64,000 bases of DNA from JBNGOQ01 sp050589645 (GCF_050589645.1 NZ_JBNGOQ010000001.1:124001-188000), one strand, 5' to 3'. Shown: positions 26,908 through 36,134, counted from the stretch's first letter. Program-made: numbers and translations. The notes: generated by a model from the letters alone, not told the origin.

Positions 26908-27906
26908 ATGAAAACAGTGAAAAAAAGTAAACGAACGGTGAATTATGACATAAGTAACGGCATTCCCACAGCATTATTTGCCTTGGCATTACTGGGTTTG
27001 GGGATGTGCCTTTTTGTGCTGATAGGTTGTAGTAGCGGAGATGATGGTTCGGTACCCCCTCCTCCCCAATCGCAGGGACAGGGGATCGTAAACGGATCGG
27101 TCAAGGATAATAGCGGCAAGGCATATCCGAATGCCTCGATAACACTTTCAAAGGGATCCGAACAACGCATGACGACCACAAATGCTGATGGAAATTACAG
27201 TCTTAGCTCCAAGGGCATTGGTGCACATGAAGTAACGACAGCACTGCCCTTATCCACAACATCGGTCACAGCGAACCCCAAGTCCGTCAATGTTCAGGAC
27301 GGGCAGACGGCTACCGTCGATTTTGTCATTGAACCACAGGCGGTGGTGGCCCATCTCAATTTTGGGGATGTGCAGCTTTTGGAGGAAATCAAGGACCAGG
27401 ACGGGAATACCCCGGTAAGCCCTACGGAACCTTTGTATGCCGCAAATATTTTTGATCCCCCTTTGGGGCTGTTAACGGCAATTATGGCCCCTGACGGACA
27501 TCACCTTACCTTGTCCGAATGGACCCAAGCAGAAGGAAATCTGCTTGCGCGATGTGATGGTGAAAAGACAGCCGTAAGCATTGAATTGGAAGGCTTGGTG
27601 CCCAATGGCACCTATACCTTTTGGTTGGCCTATCTCAAAAGGACGAGAAAGGTCGGCGAACCTGTAAATTTTGCGAGCGACTTTGTCCACCCCACCAACC
27701 CTCCTCTGGGGTCGGGCACCGAAAATGTAGTTGTGGCAGCTGCCGATGGAACCATCAATACCACCATTGAACACGACTCCTGCATTTTAACCGATGAGGT
27801 GGCGCTTGTGATACCCATTCTATACCATATTAATGGCAAGACCTTTGGTTCGGGCCATGTTCCGGATACGGAGGAGGTGGTGCATATGTTGGCCTATTTT
27901 CAATAG
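26908..27906 (+). CDS. Lipoprotein with carboxypeptidase-regulatory-like domain
   Basis: 332 residues from the ATG at 26908. The signal is unusual: about 35 residues with a long basic N-region before the hydrophobic core and lipobox LIGC. Residues about 55-140 form a CarboxypepD_reg-like beta-sandwich (GIVNGSVKDNSGKAYPNASI, TTNADGNYSLSS). The C-terminal 190 residues (VAHLNFGDVQLLEEIKDQDG ... NGTYTFWLAYL) match no family I recognise. It lies in the lipoprotein series between the two HTCS genes. Confidence 0.8.
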   Translation: MKTVKKSKRTVNYDISNGIPTALFALALLGLGMCLFVLIGCSSGDDGSVPPPPQSQGQGIVNGSVKDNSGKAYPNASITLSKGSEQRMTTTNADGNYSLSSKGIGAHEVTTALPLSTTSVTANPKSVNVQDGQTATVDFVIEPQAVVAHLNFGDVQLLEEIKDQDGNTPVSPTEPLYAANIFDPPLGLLTAIMAPDGHHLTLSEWTQAEGNLLARCDGEKTAVSIELEGLVPNGTYTFWLAYLKRTRKVGEPVNFASDFVHPTNPPLGSGTENVVVAAADGTINTTIEHDSCILTDEVALVIPILYHINGKTFGSGHVPDTEEVVHMLAYFQ

Positions 27907-27934
27907 TTCTTGGAATATGGTAATGTCAAAAAAT

Positions 27935-27975
27935 GTTCCCTGAAATAAGAATATAATCCTCAAAAATTTAAACAT
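27935..27975 (+). promoter_or_regulatory. Shared lipoprotein-gene leader (copy at 27.9 kb)
   Basis: GTTCCCTGAAATAAG at 27935-27949 and AAAAATTTAAACATATG ending at the start codon. The same two blocks, similarly spaced, precede unrelated genes at 34156 and 35569. Confidence 0.45.
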
Positions 27976-28431
27976 ATGAAAGCAATAAACAGAAACAGGG
28001 TGCTTACTACCATCCAAAGATTAAAAGCAAGCCTGCTACTAGTATTGGTACTAGTGGCCTGCAGCAAAAGCGATGAAGGGGAAGCGGCGGCCTCCATCAA
28101 TGTACAAGCCTCCACATTTTTGGTAGAGAACGTAAATACGTGCTCCACGTCCTTGGGTGCTGGCACGGTGCTCTCCTTCAAAACACCTTATAGCACATCA
28201 CAAAACCTGACCATTCAAAAAATGCTCATAAAAACTACGGTGTCAAATGGAGAGTCCAAGGATGCCATAAATACAAAGTTTACAGATACTGGTGAAAATA
28301 TTGAATGGGTAAGCTGCTTTACCTTTGGCTCCCAGGACTGGGTAGAGTATGAGGTGCGCCTGGAATCTACCGATGGTTCTGTAAGCAATGTTTCCAAGGT
28401 ACGGGTTAACAAACCAAGTGGAGCCAATTAG
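27976..28431 (+). CDS. Small lipoprotein of unknown function
   Basis: 151 residues with a 31-residue signal ending in lipobox VAC (LLLVLVLVACSKSDEG). The mature part is about 120 residues of predicted beta structure with two cysteines (NTCSTSL and VSCFTFG) that could form a disulfide bond. No family recognised. Its leader shares blocks with those of neighbouring lipoprotein genes. Confidence 0.7.
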   Translation: MKAINRNRVLTTIQRLKASLLLVLVLVACSKSDEGEAAASINVQASTFLVENVNTCSTSLGAGTVLSFKTPYSTSQNLTIQKMLIKTTVSNGESKDAINTKFTDTGENIEWVSCFTFGSQDWVEYEVRLESTDGSVSNVSKVRVNKPSGAN

Positions 28432-28581
28432 AAAACATTGAGTTGGTTGATTATTACGGATCTTATGGTTTGGTCTTAAAACGGAACAGTTTGGAGTAGC
28501 GGGCTTTCCAAAGATCAAACCTTAAGATTCCCCATAGAAAAAGGAACAAAACTATCTTGGCAATAACCAAAATATCGTATT

Positions 28582-29103
28582 ATGAAAACACAGAGATTTA
28601 AAAACATCTTGACAACCACCAGGGGCATACTGACGGTTTTACTGTTGAGTGTCCTATTGATCAACTGTAGTACCGATGAAGTTGGTTCGGCGTCGGAGTC
28701 CGCATTTTTCGGCACGGGAAACTTCAACTTTACGGGCGACTTCAATATGTCGTTCGTGGGCGAGGTGTCAAATGCGCGCATAGCTCAGATATCCAATGGC
28801 GAATCGCTTCCTTTAAGTTTTATAGATAGTCAGGGAAAGGAATTTTTTATTGGTCTAAGGGACAATCCAAGGATAGGAGCCCGGGCCTATACCATGGAAG
28901 ATCTTACCACCGAAGGGTATGCTGGCATAGAATTATCGGGGGAGGTATACGATACCGGTTCCATTGGTGGGACAGGGACCGTTACCTTAACGACTGTCAA
29001 CAGTAGTGAAATCAGCGGTTCTGTAGACATGAAATTGGCCAGGCCTTTGAATACGGCAGACACGGTAGTGGTCAAAGGTTCATTTCAACTTCGATCCCAA
29101 TAA
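28582..29103 (+). CDS. Small lipoprotein of unknown function
   Basis: 173 residues: signal with lipobox INC (LLSVLLINCSTDEVG), then a beta-rich domain (FGTGNFNFTGDFNMSFVGEV ... VDMKLARPLNTADTVVVKGS) with regularly spaced strands, like small beta-sandwich or lipocalin-like folds. No family recognised. It is the last gene before the terminator at 29141. Confidence 0.7.
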   Translation: MKTQRFKNILTTTRGILTVLLLSVLLINCSTDEVGSASESAFFGTGNFNFTGDFNMSFVGEVSNARIAQISNGESLPLSFIDSQGKEFFIGLRDNPRIGARAYTMEDLTTEGYAGIELSGEVYDTGSIGGTGTVTLTTVNSSEISGSVDMKLARPLNTADTVVVKGSFQLRSQ

Positions 29104-29127
29104 ACGCCCAAAGCTTTTGGACAGATT

Positions 29128-29536
29128 CTTATAAAAAAAAGCCCCGACGATACTGTCGGGGCTTTTCTTTTAGTCAAGTAGGTTTGATAAAATTTGGTCT
29201 GTTACTTTAGCTTTAAGGTCAAGTGCACGATTTGGGAACCTAGCACTTTAAATTAAGTCTTGGGTTTGATTTGGGGTAAACACCATCACTTAATTACACG
29301 GTAAAGATAGGGACAGCTGGCAGTCCATAAAAAAATATGTTGTGAACCCGGGCTATCCTGTGGTGAAAAAGTTAATACACATATTTCTTCGATGAACGGA
29401 ATGGTTTAAACATAAGATTGCTATTTTTCTTTTACGATTTGGCACTAATGTACTAGCAATTTTAGGTGACCCTAGCTACTATTAGGGCTAATTTCTATCC
29501 CGAAAATTGGGTATCTTGTAAAGACATTGCATAAAG
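29128..29536. repeat. Duplicated leader/promoter region, copy B (before HTCS-2)
   Basis: Aligns with 20795-21227 from terminator to start codon with small indels. It holds the same -7-like box TATCTTG (29512-29518) and a TTCTTCGATGAACGG motif at 29386-29400. No ORF in its 409 bases. Confidence 0.8.
29141..29168 (+). terminator. Rho-independent terminator
   Basis: A perfect 8-bp stem GCCCCGAC/GTCGGGGC (29141-29148, 29155-29162) with loop GATACT. It is preceded by eight A and followed by TTTTCTTTT. It ends the lipoprotein series after HTCS-1. Confidence 0.85.
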
Positions 29537-32359
29537 ATGAAATGGTTACCTCTTCCATTTTGGTTGTTGTCTGCTTCCTTATTGTTCTCACAATCCAGGG
29601 CAGACAGTCTTCTTAATGTCCTTCCGACCTTAAAAGAGGACAGTACTAAAGTTCAGACCTATCTTCAATTGGTTGATGAATTTTATAGAAAAGATCTGAA
29701 TAGGGCGCTCGATTATGCTACAAGGGCGGAGGAATTATCAGAAAAATCAGGCCTAACAGTGCTGCTGGCAACCTCAAAACGAAATGTGGGTTATTTGCTT
29801 ACCAACATGAGGAAATATCAACAGGCCGAGAAAAAGTATAGGGTTGCCCTTAAAATTTATTTGGAACATAATAACCCTGCGGGGATTATGAACGTAAAGA
29901 CGGAACTTGGCAATATTGCAAGGATGCAGTCCAAAAATGAAGAGGCGTTTGGCTTGTTTTTTGAAGCTTTGGCACTTGCACAAAAAGAAGGTGACAAACT
30001 AAGGGAGGCGGGTATTTACAGTTCCATTGGCGATACCTATAAAAACCAAAAACAATTTAAGAAAGCCATAGAAAATTATGAAGCAGCACTGGTATTGGTT
30101 AGAGCGTTGGACTTTAAACCAGGAGTTTCTGCCTGTCTTACAAATTTGGCAAATATATATACCGAAATCAGAACGTATGAGAAGGCAATTCGCTATCATG
30201 AACAGGCCTTGGAGCTTAAAAAAGAAATGGCAGATAGGCTTGGGGAGGCAAGAGTTTTGAATAGCTTGGGTATTGTTTACAATAATTTAAAGGAGTTTTA
30301 TAGGGCCGAAAATTATTTTAAACAAGCCCATGAAGTGGCCGAAGAGGTCGCTGATGTAAATCTGAGCTACGAAATAGAATACGGGCTGGCCGCGGCGGCA
30401 TTTGGCAAAGGCGATTATAAGCAAAGCATCAAAATGGCAACCGATGCCCTGGAGAAGCTGGATTCCACGGCGACCCTCGAAACAGAATTAAAAATTCATC
30501 GACTTTTATCCAACGCGTATGAAGAATTAAAGGAATTCGAAAAGGCCCACCACAGTGCAGCTACTGTGATACAACTCTCCGATAGTTTTTATAATGAAAA
30601 GATTGTATTGACTACCAATAATCTGGAAGCTAAATATAAGAATGAACAAAAGGTCAAAGAGATTGCGCTTTTGGAATCTGATAAGGAACTGCAAAGCTTG
30701 CAGCTAAGGAAACGGATCAATGAACGCAACGCCATCATTGCATTTGCGCTCATTATGTTAACTCTGGCCGGACTTTTGTATAACCAATACCGAATTAAAC
30801 AGAAGGCGAATAAAAAACTAAAGGAGCTGGATCGGTTAAAATCCAATTTTTTTGCTAACATTTCCCATGAATTCCGGACCCCGCTAACTTTGATCAAGGG
30901 TCCTATAGAGCGGTTGGAACAAAATCCTGAGGAAAAGCTTGGGATGGATACCATAAAAATGATTAGGCGCAATGCTACACGGGTGCTAAAATTGGTGAAT
31001 CAACTTTTAGACCTGTCCAAAATAGATGAGGGCAACTTAAAACTGGAACCTACGGAGGGTGATGTGTATAAGTGCCTACGGGCGGCCACCTCATCTTTTA
31101 ACTCGCACGCGGCACAACGCAATATTGATTATAGGGTACATATTCCGCAGACGGTGCTTTGGGCGTCCTTTGATCGGGACAAATTGGAAAAAGTACTGTA
31201 CAACTTGCTTAGCAATGCCTTTAAGTTTAGTGAAGATGGCTCGTTCATTTCATTTGAAACAACCTATGGTGAACAGGCCTTACAAATGCAGTTGGCCGAT
31301 TCTGGAAAAGGAATTCCCAAAGAAGATCTCCCTTTTATCTTTGATCGTTTTTATCAGGTGGATGGTAGCTCTACCAGGGAAAAAGAAGGCTCGGGTATTG
31401 GGCTTTCACTTTCCAAAGATTTGGTGGAGCTAATGGATGGCACTATAACGGTTACCAGTGAATTGGATAAGGGCTCGTTCTTTACGGTACATCTCCCTAT
31501 CCAGCAAATAAGAACCGGTCAGGAAGAATCAGAGGACGAGGTTGCAATCGTTACAAGCTCAGCACCCAGGCCAGAACCCTTTGAACTGATCAAAGAAGAC
31601 AAAAGAGATCTGCCACGCATATTGTTGGTAGAGGATAATAGCGATATGCTACATTTTATAAAGGAAAACCTTATTCAGCAATACAAGGTCACCGAAGCAG
31701 CCAATGGCAAAATAGGGTTGAAGAGTGCGATCGTTAATCCACCGGAGTTGATTATCACGGACCTTATGATGCCTAAGATGGATGGGATAGAATTGTGTAA
31801 AAAGCTAAAAACCGATGTACATACCAGCCATATTCCCGTAATCATGCTGACAGCCAAAGCCGGAATGGAAAATAAAATGGAAGGCTTGGAAACCGGGGCA
31901 GACGACTACCTCACCAAACCCTTTGACGGTAAGGAGTTGTTGGTGCGGACAAAAAACCTTATTGAACAACGTAAAAAACTCAGGGAGTTGTTTGCAAATA
32001 AAAAGGTACATGTTGATCCAAAAAAAGTTACGGTTACGTCTATTGACCAAAATTTTTTGGAGCAGCTATTGACATTATTGGAAGATAACTACTCCCATGG
32101 AGATTTTGGGGTACCCCAGATGCAGGAAGCCTTGGCCATGAGCAAATCACAACTGCACCGAAAACTCAAGGCGTTGACCAACGAAGCTCCCGGTGAATTA
32201 TTGCGTAATTTCAGGCTAAAAAGAGCTGCCCAGTTGCTGGCCCAGAAAGCCGATACAGTTACTCAAATAGCCTATAGGGTTGGGTTTAACGACCTTTCTT
32301 ATTTTACAAAATGCTTCAAAGAGCTCTATGGGGTGGTACCTTCAGCCTACCAAAGGTAA
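29537..32359 (+). CDS. Hybrid two-component system (HTCS-2): TPR sensor, kinase, receiver, AraC
   Basis: 940 residues. Order: signal peptide (1-18, SQSRADS, alike to HTCS-1), about eight TPR repeats (about 30-370; LANIYTEIRTYEKAIRYHEQ), a coiled segment, one membrane helix (about 398-418), kinase (H444 in SHEFRTPL; NLLSNAFKF, DSGKGIP, GSGIGLSLS), receiver (D742 in IITDLMMPKMDG) and AraC domain ending YGVVPSAYQR. The kinase-to-end half is nearly the same as in HTCS-1, including the stretches RAATSSFNSHAAQRNIDYRV and KKLKTDVHTSHIPVIMLTAK. It is followed by two NHL lipoprotein genes. Confidence 0.95.
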   Translation: MKWLPLPFWLLSASLLFSQSRADSLLNVLPTLKEDSTKVQTYLQLVDEFYRKDLNRALDYATRAEELSEKSGLTVLLATSKRNVGYLLTNMRKYQQAEKKYRVALKIYLEHNNPAGIMNVKTELGNIARMQSKNEEAFGLFFEALALAQKEGDKLREAGIYSSIGDTYKNQKQFKKAIENYEAALVLVRALDFKPGVSACLTNLANIYTEIRTYEKAIRYHEQALELKKEMADRLGEARVLNSLGIVYNNLKEFYRAENYFKQAHEVAEEVADVNLSYEIEYGLAAAAFGKGDYKQSIKMATDALEKLDSTATLETELKIHRLLSNAYEELKEFEKAHHSAATVIQLSDSFYNEKIVLTTNNLEAKYKNEQKVKEIALLESDKELQSLQLRKRINERNAIIAFALIMLTLAGLLYNQYRIKQKANKKLKELDRLKSNFFANISHEFRTPLTLIKGPIERLEQNPEEKLGMDTIKMIRRNATRVLKLVNQLLDLSKIDEGNLKLEPTEGDVYKCLRAATSSFNSHAAQRNIDYRVHIPQTVLWASFDRDKLEKVLYNLLSNAFKFSEDGSFISFETTYGEQALQMQLADSGKGIPKEDLPFIFDRFYQVDGSSTREKEGSGIGLSLSKDLVELMDGTITVTSELDKGSFFTVHLPIQQIRTGQEESEDEVAIVTSSAPRPEPFELIKEDKRDLPRILLVEDNSDMLHFIKENLIQQYKVTEAANGKIGLKSAIVNPPELIITDLMMPKMDGIELCKKLKTDVHTSHIPVIMLTAKAGMENKMEGLETGADDYLTKPFDGKELLVRTKNLIEQRKKLRELFANKKVHVDPKKVTVTSIDQNFLEQLLTLLEDNYSHGDFGVPQMQEALAMSKSQLHRKLKALTNEAPGELLRNFRLKRAAQLLAQKADTVTQIAYRVGFNDLSYFTKCFKELYGVVPSAYQR

Positions 32360-32680
32360 AATCTAGAGACTAGAACCAAGAGTTAAAATCACAAATTCCA
32401 AGTTTAAAAGGTTCTGGTTTCTTGTGTAATACCTGAAACTTCCGATTTCCGATTTCGAACAGCTACCATCCATCATTCAATCCGTACCATCGATCACCTA
32501 CAAGCCACCATCTGTCATTTAATATCTAAAATTCGACTTCCAAAATTTGATTTTGATCCTGAAACTATTCTCCTAGCATCTGACACTAAACTCCTAGTTT
32601 ATAGCGTGCTAGACCAATAGCTTTGAGGTATTGATTGGTAGTGCCCCGAAATAATGAGTTATCAATTTAAAACGAAGGCT
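32360..32680. other. Low-complexity gap upstream of NHL gene 1
   Basis: No gene seen. The stretch 32440-32545 is made of degenerate short units (CTTCCGATTTCCGATTTCG; variants of CCATCNATCA) that recall decayed heptamer-type arrays, but no clean register can be set. A GTGCCCCGAAATAATG leader block lies at 32641-32656. Confidence 0.35.
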
Positions 32681-34081
32681 ATGAAGAATGTAACAAAACA
32701 AAACGGTAAGCGAATTGTAAATATCAAAACACATCAACTTGTTTCCGCTGTTCTATTTTTAACGGCTTTACTAGCAGCCACTCTATTTTTAACATTACTA
32801 GTAAGTTGCAGCAAGGATGATACGCCTCCTGGACCCAATCCAACCTCCAATCAGCCGGTACCTGTGCTAACGCCAACACTTAGCAGCATTAGCCCGGAAA
32901 GCGGCCCCAAAACGACCATAGTGACGATTAATGGCAGCAATTTTGGCACAGATCCCGATGAGGTGCAGGTTTTTTTTAATGACAAGGAAGCCGAAGTACA
33001 GACCGTAAACAATACTCAGATTAAGGCTGTTGTGCCTCCAAAAGCCTTCAGCGGTGTTGTAGAGGTGGTTATTAAGGATACCAACCTAACGGGTCCTACA
33101 TTCAATTATATTATTACAGACGTACAGGTTAGCACTTTGGCCGGCGGTACTCAGGGGTTTGCGAATGGCACGGGCACTTCCGCGCAGTTCAGCGCTCCCT
33201 GGGCAGTAGCCATGGATATCGATGGGAATATATATGTTGCGGACGTAGGGAACCACAAAATACGAAAGGTCACTCCAAGCGGTACGGTTAGTACCTTGGC
33301 TGGGAGCACCCAAGGATTTGCAGACGGAACAGGAGAAAATGCCCAATTTAATTTTATTCAGGGAGTGGCGGTAGATGGTGAAGGGAATGTCTATGTGGCC
33401 GACACAGGGAACCATAAAATACGAAAGGTTACCCCCAGCGGTGTGGTAAGTACTTTGGCTGGGAGTACCCAAGGTTTTGCAGACGGAACAGGAGGGAATG
33501 CCCAGTTTAAATCTCCTGAAGGAGTAGCGGTAGATGCGAATGGTAATGTCTATGTGGCCGATTCCTTCAATAACAAAATTCGAAAGGTTACCTCTAATGG
33601 TTCGGTGAGCACCTTGGCAGGGAGCACTCAGGGTTTTGCAGACGGGATGGGCACTTCCGCACAGTTTAGCATTCCATCCGGAGTGGCGCTGGGCATGGAA
33701 GGAGATCTTTATGTGGCCGATTCCTTCAACAACAAAATTCGAAAGATCACCCCTAATGGTATGGTAAGTACCCTGGCGGGGAGCACCCAAGGCTTTGCAG
33801 ATGGTGCGGGGGTAAATGCCCAATTTGACAGGCCCTTCGGACTGACGGTGGATACAGAAGGTAATGTCTATGTGGCCGACACCAATAATTACAAAATCCG
33901 AAAAATCACTCCAAGTGGTATGGTCAGCACCTTAGCTGGAGGAAATACATATGGTTTTGAAGATGGTACGGGGGCAAATGCAAAGTTCGATGACCCCTTG
34001 GGTATAGTAGTTGATGCGGAACGGAATTTAAATGTGGCCGATAAATCCAATCACAGTATACGAAAAATAACGCAGGAGTAA
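32681..34081 (+). CDS. IPT/TIG plus NHL-repeat lipoprotein 1
   Basis: 466 residues from ATG 32681. An in-frame ATG at 32654 is less likely because the conserved leader block ends 30-40 bases before 32681. Signal with lipobox LVSC, Pro-rich linker, IPT/TIG domain (about 70-150; ISPESGPKTTIVTINGSNFG), then six NHL repeats of 53 residues with core VSTLAGSTQGFADGTG and GVAVDxxGNVYVADxxNxKI, giving a six-bladed propeller. The last repeat is diverged (RNLNVADKSNHSIRK). Paralogous to the next gene. Confidence 0.9.
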   Translation: MKNVTKQNGKRIVNIKTHQLVSAVLFLTALLAATLFLTLLVSCSKDDTPPGPNPTSNQPVPVLTPTLSSISPESGPKTTIVTINGSNFGTDPDEVQVFFNDKEAEVQTVNNTQIKAVVPPKAFSGVVEVVIKDTNLTGPTFNYIITDVQVSTLAGGTQGFANGTGTSAQFSAPWAVAMDIDGNIYVADVGNHKIRKVTPSGTVSTLAGSTQGFADGTGENAQFNFIQGVAVDGEGNVYVADTGNHKIRKVTPSGVVSTLAGSTQGFADGTGGNAQFKSPEGVAVDANGNVYVADSFNNKIRKVTSNGSVSTLAGSTQGFADGMGTSAQFSIPSGVALGMEGDLYVADSFNNKIRKITPNGMVSTLAGSTQGFADGAGVNAQFDRPFGLTVDTEGNVYVADTNNYKIRKITPSGMVSTLAGGNTYGFEDGTGANAKFDDPLGIVVDAERNLNVADKSNHSIRKITQE

Positions 34082-34115
34082 CGCACGCTGACCTTTCTCC
34101 GGTTAAGCAAAAAAA

Positions 34116-34155
34116 GTCCCCCTGACAAAAACATGGTTGCATAAAATTTAAGATT
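34116..34155 (+). promoter_or_regulatory. Shared lipoprotein-gene leader (copy at 34.1 kb)
   Basis: GTCCCCCTGACAAAAAC followed by AAAATTTAAGATTATG at the start codon. The second block is identical to the one at 35569. Confidence 0.45.
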
Positions 34156-35493
34156 ATGGAAAGGAAAAACAACGATAGGCGTATTGCATTTGGCACAATA
34201 CAAGGACTTGTGACAACTACGCTATTTCTACTGATATTAGTGGGCTGCAGCAAGGATGATACTACAACGCCCCAACCAATGTCGACCCCCATACTTATCG
34301 GCATTAGCCCGGAAAGCGGCCCCAAAACTACTATTGTGGACATTAACGGCAGCAATTTTGGGATGGATGCTGCAGCCGTACAGGTTTTCTTTAATGGTAA
34401 GGAAGCCGTGGTACAGACCGTGAGCAACACCCAAATTAAAGCAGAAGTGCCTTCAAAAGCCTATACCGGTCTTGTTAAGGTGATAGTTGATGGCACAACG
34501 GTAACAGGCCCCATCTTTACCTATATTATTTCGGATATTCAGGTAAGTACGCTGGCGGGCAGCACAGCAGGTTTTGCTGAGGGTACCGGGGAAAATGCGC
34601 AGTTTACTTTTCCTCATGGGGTAGCTGTGGATGCGTCCGGGAATGTATATGTCGCTGATAGATTCAATGATAAAATACGAAAGGTCACCCCGGAGGGTAT
34701 GGTCAGCACTTTGGCAGGGAGTATCGGAGGTTTTGCCAATGGCACAGGGGAAAATGCACAATTTGATCAGCCTTTTGGGGTAGCGGTAGATGCTGGAGGC
34801 AATGTGTATGTAAGTGATACAAAAAACCACAAAATACGCAAGATTACCCCCAGCGGAGTGGTAAGCACCCTGGCCGGGAGTATCGGAGGTTTTGCCAATG
34901 GCACAGGGGAAAATGCACAATTTGATAACCCTTTTGGGATAGCCGTAGATACTGAAGGAAATGTATATGTAGCTGATGAGAATAATCACAAAATACGAAA
35001 GATCACTCCCAATGGTTCGGTAAGTACTCTGGCCGGGAGCACCCAGGGTTTTGTGGACGGTACGGGCACAAACGCACAATTTTTTTTGCCTAGCGGAGTG
35101 GCTCTGGATGGTGTAGGAAATCTGTACGTGGCTGATCCGGGCAATCACAAAATACGCAAGATCACCCCTAATGGTGTGGTAACCACAGTTGCCGGGAGTA
35201 CGCAAGGCTTTGCCAACGGGCCGGGAACCACGGCAAAGTTTGACCAACCTCTCGGAGTGACAATAGATGCGGAAGGGAATGCATATGTGGCCGATACTGG
35301 GAATCAAAAAATACGCATGATCACCTCCATTGGTGTGGTCAGTACCCTGGCGGGGACCACTCAGGGTTTTATGGACGGGACCGGCGGCATTGCACAGTTT
35401 AATGCCCCGCAGGGAATGTCAATGGATGCAGATGGGAATATGTACGTGGCGGATGGAGGGAATCATAAAATTCGAAAAATATCCCGCGATTAA
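34156..35493 (+). CDS. IPT/TIG plus NHL-repeat lipoprotein 2
   Basis: 445 residues with the same layout as the preceding gene: lipobox VGC, IPT/TIG domain (about 50-125; GISPESGPKTTIVDINGSNF) and six NHL repeats of 53 residues. Repeats 2 and 3 share an exact 51-bp stretch (34717-34767 and 34876-34926; offset 159 bp), a sign of recent repeat duplication or conversion. Probably a surface propeller. The pair arose by gene duplication. Function unknown. Confidence 0.9.
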   Translation: MERKNNDRRIAFGTIQGLVTTTLFLLILVGCSKDDTTTPQPMSTPILIGISPESGPKTTIVDINGSNFGMDAAAVQVFFNGKEAVVQTVSNTQIKAEVPSKAYTGLVKVIVDGTTVTGPIFTYIISDIQVSTLAGSTAGFAEGTGENAQFTFPHGVAVDASGNVYVADRFNDKIRKVTPEGMVSTLAGSIGGFANGTGENAQFDQPFGVAVDAGGNVYVSDTKNHKIRKITPSGVVSTLAGSIGGFANGTGENAQFDNPFGIAVDTEGNVYVADENNHKIRKITPNGSVSTLAGSTQGFVDGTGTNAQFFLPSGVALDGVGNLYVADPGNHKIRKITPNGVVTTVAGSTQGFANGPGTTAKFDQPLGVTIDAEGNAYVADTGNQKIRMITSIGVVSTLAGTTQGFMDGTGGIAQFNAPQGMSMDADGNMYVADGGNHKIRKISRD

Positions 35494-35530
35494 CAAGCAT
35501 CTGCCTTTGCTAAGTTGGACTAGAATAAAC

Positions 35531-35568
35531 GTTCCCTGACATAAAAGTAACAGCTAAAATTTAAGATT
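35531..35568 (+). promoter_or_regulatory. Shared lipoprotein-gene leader (copy at 35.5 kb)
   Basis: GTTCCCTGACATAAA (35531-35545) and AAAATTTAAGATTATG at the start codon of a beta-barrel gene that is not related to the lipoprotein genes with the same leader. Confidence 0.45.
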
Positions 35569-36123
35569 ATGAAAAAATTATTTTTATCGATCGTTATAGC
35601 GGTCATCGGCTTCACGACTATCAGTGCCCAGGGTATTAAAATTGGCGCCAAAGCAGGGGTCAATTTCGCGGACAATAGCGGGGACGGGGAACTAAACGAA
35701 GGCACGACCTCAAAAACCGGGATTCATTTGGGTGGAGTCGTTCAATTGGGCATAAAGGAAAAATTTGAGTTACAAGGAGAACTGCTGTATTCTATGCAGG
35801 GCTTCAAGGATGGAGCAACGCATAAATTGGATTATATAAACCTTCCCATAACAGCTAATTATTTTGTCATTGAAAGTTTAAGTATCCAAGCGGGGCCTCA
35901 GTTTGGATTTAATATAAATGACACCTTCGAGGATGACTTAGGTTCGGGATCCCTTAACGCAGAAGGTTTTGATCTGGCTGTAATTTTTGGTGCGCAATAC
36001 CAATTTCCAACAGGTCTTTTCGTTCAGGGTAGGTATCAGTTGGGTTTAATAGATTTTCTAGATTATGATAGCCCGTCTAAGCACACGGTACTCTCATTTT
36101 CGGTGGGGTATTTCTTTTACTAA
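35569..36123 (+). CDS. Outer-membrane beta-barrel protein (OMP_b-brl type)
   Basis: 184 residues: signal peptide MKKLFLSIVIAVIGFTTISA, mature start QGIKIGAKAGVNFAD, alternating strands with turns and a C-terminal aromatic strand (FSVGYFFY-stop), as in small 8-stranded barrels of the porin-like family PF13568. The motif LDYINLPITANYFV is typical of that family. It is 11 bp from the next gene, so likely co-transcribed. Role unknown. Confidence 0.88.
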   Translation: MKKLFLSIVIAVIGFTTISAQGIKIGAKAGVNFADNSGDGELNEGTTSKTGIHLGGVVQLGIKEKFELQGELLYSMQGFKDGATHKLDYINLPITANYFVIESLSIQAGPQFGFNINDTFEDDLGSGSLNAEGFDLAVIFGAQYQFPTGLFVQGRYQLGLIDFLDYDSPSKHTVLSFSVGYFFY

Positions 36124-36134
36124 AATTTAAAATC

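Noticed and set aside
15732..32359. A polysaccharide utilisation locus
   Set aside because: There is a SusC/SusD pair and HTCS regulators, but no glycoside hydrolase, polysaccharide lyase, sulfatase or carbohydrate esterase in the region, so substrate type cannot be claimed.
33160..34060. CRISPR-like regular repeats at a 159-bp period
   Set aside because: The units are 53 in-frame codons of NHL blades with no unique spacers, so they are protein repeats.
33086..35307. Long open frames on the minus strand opposite the NHL genes (33086-33823 and 34453-35307)
   Set aside because: They mirror the 159-bp repeat of the NHL coding frame, have no conserved domain, and the plus-strand proteins are clear paralogues with signals and known folds.
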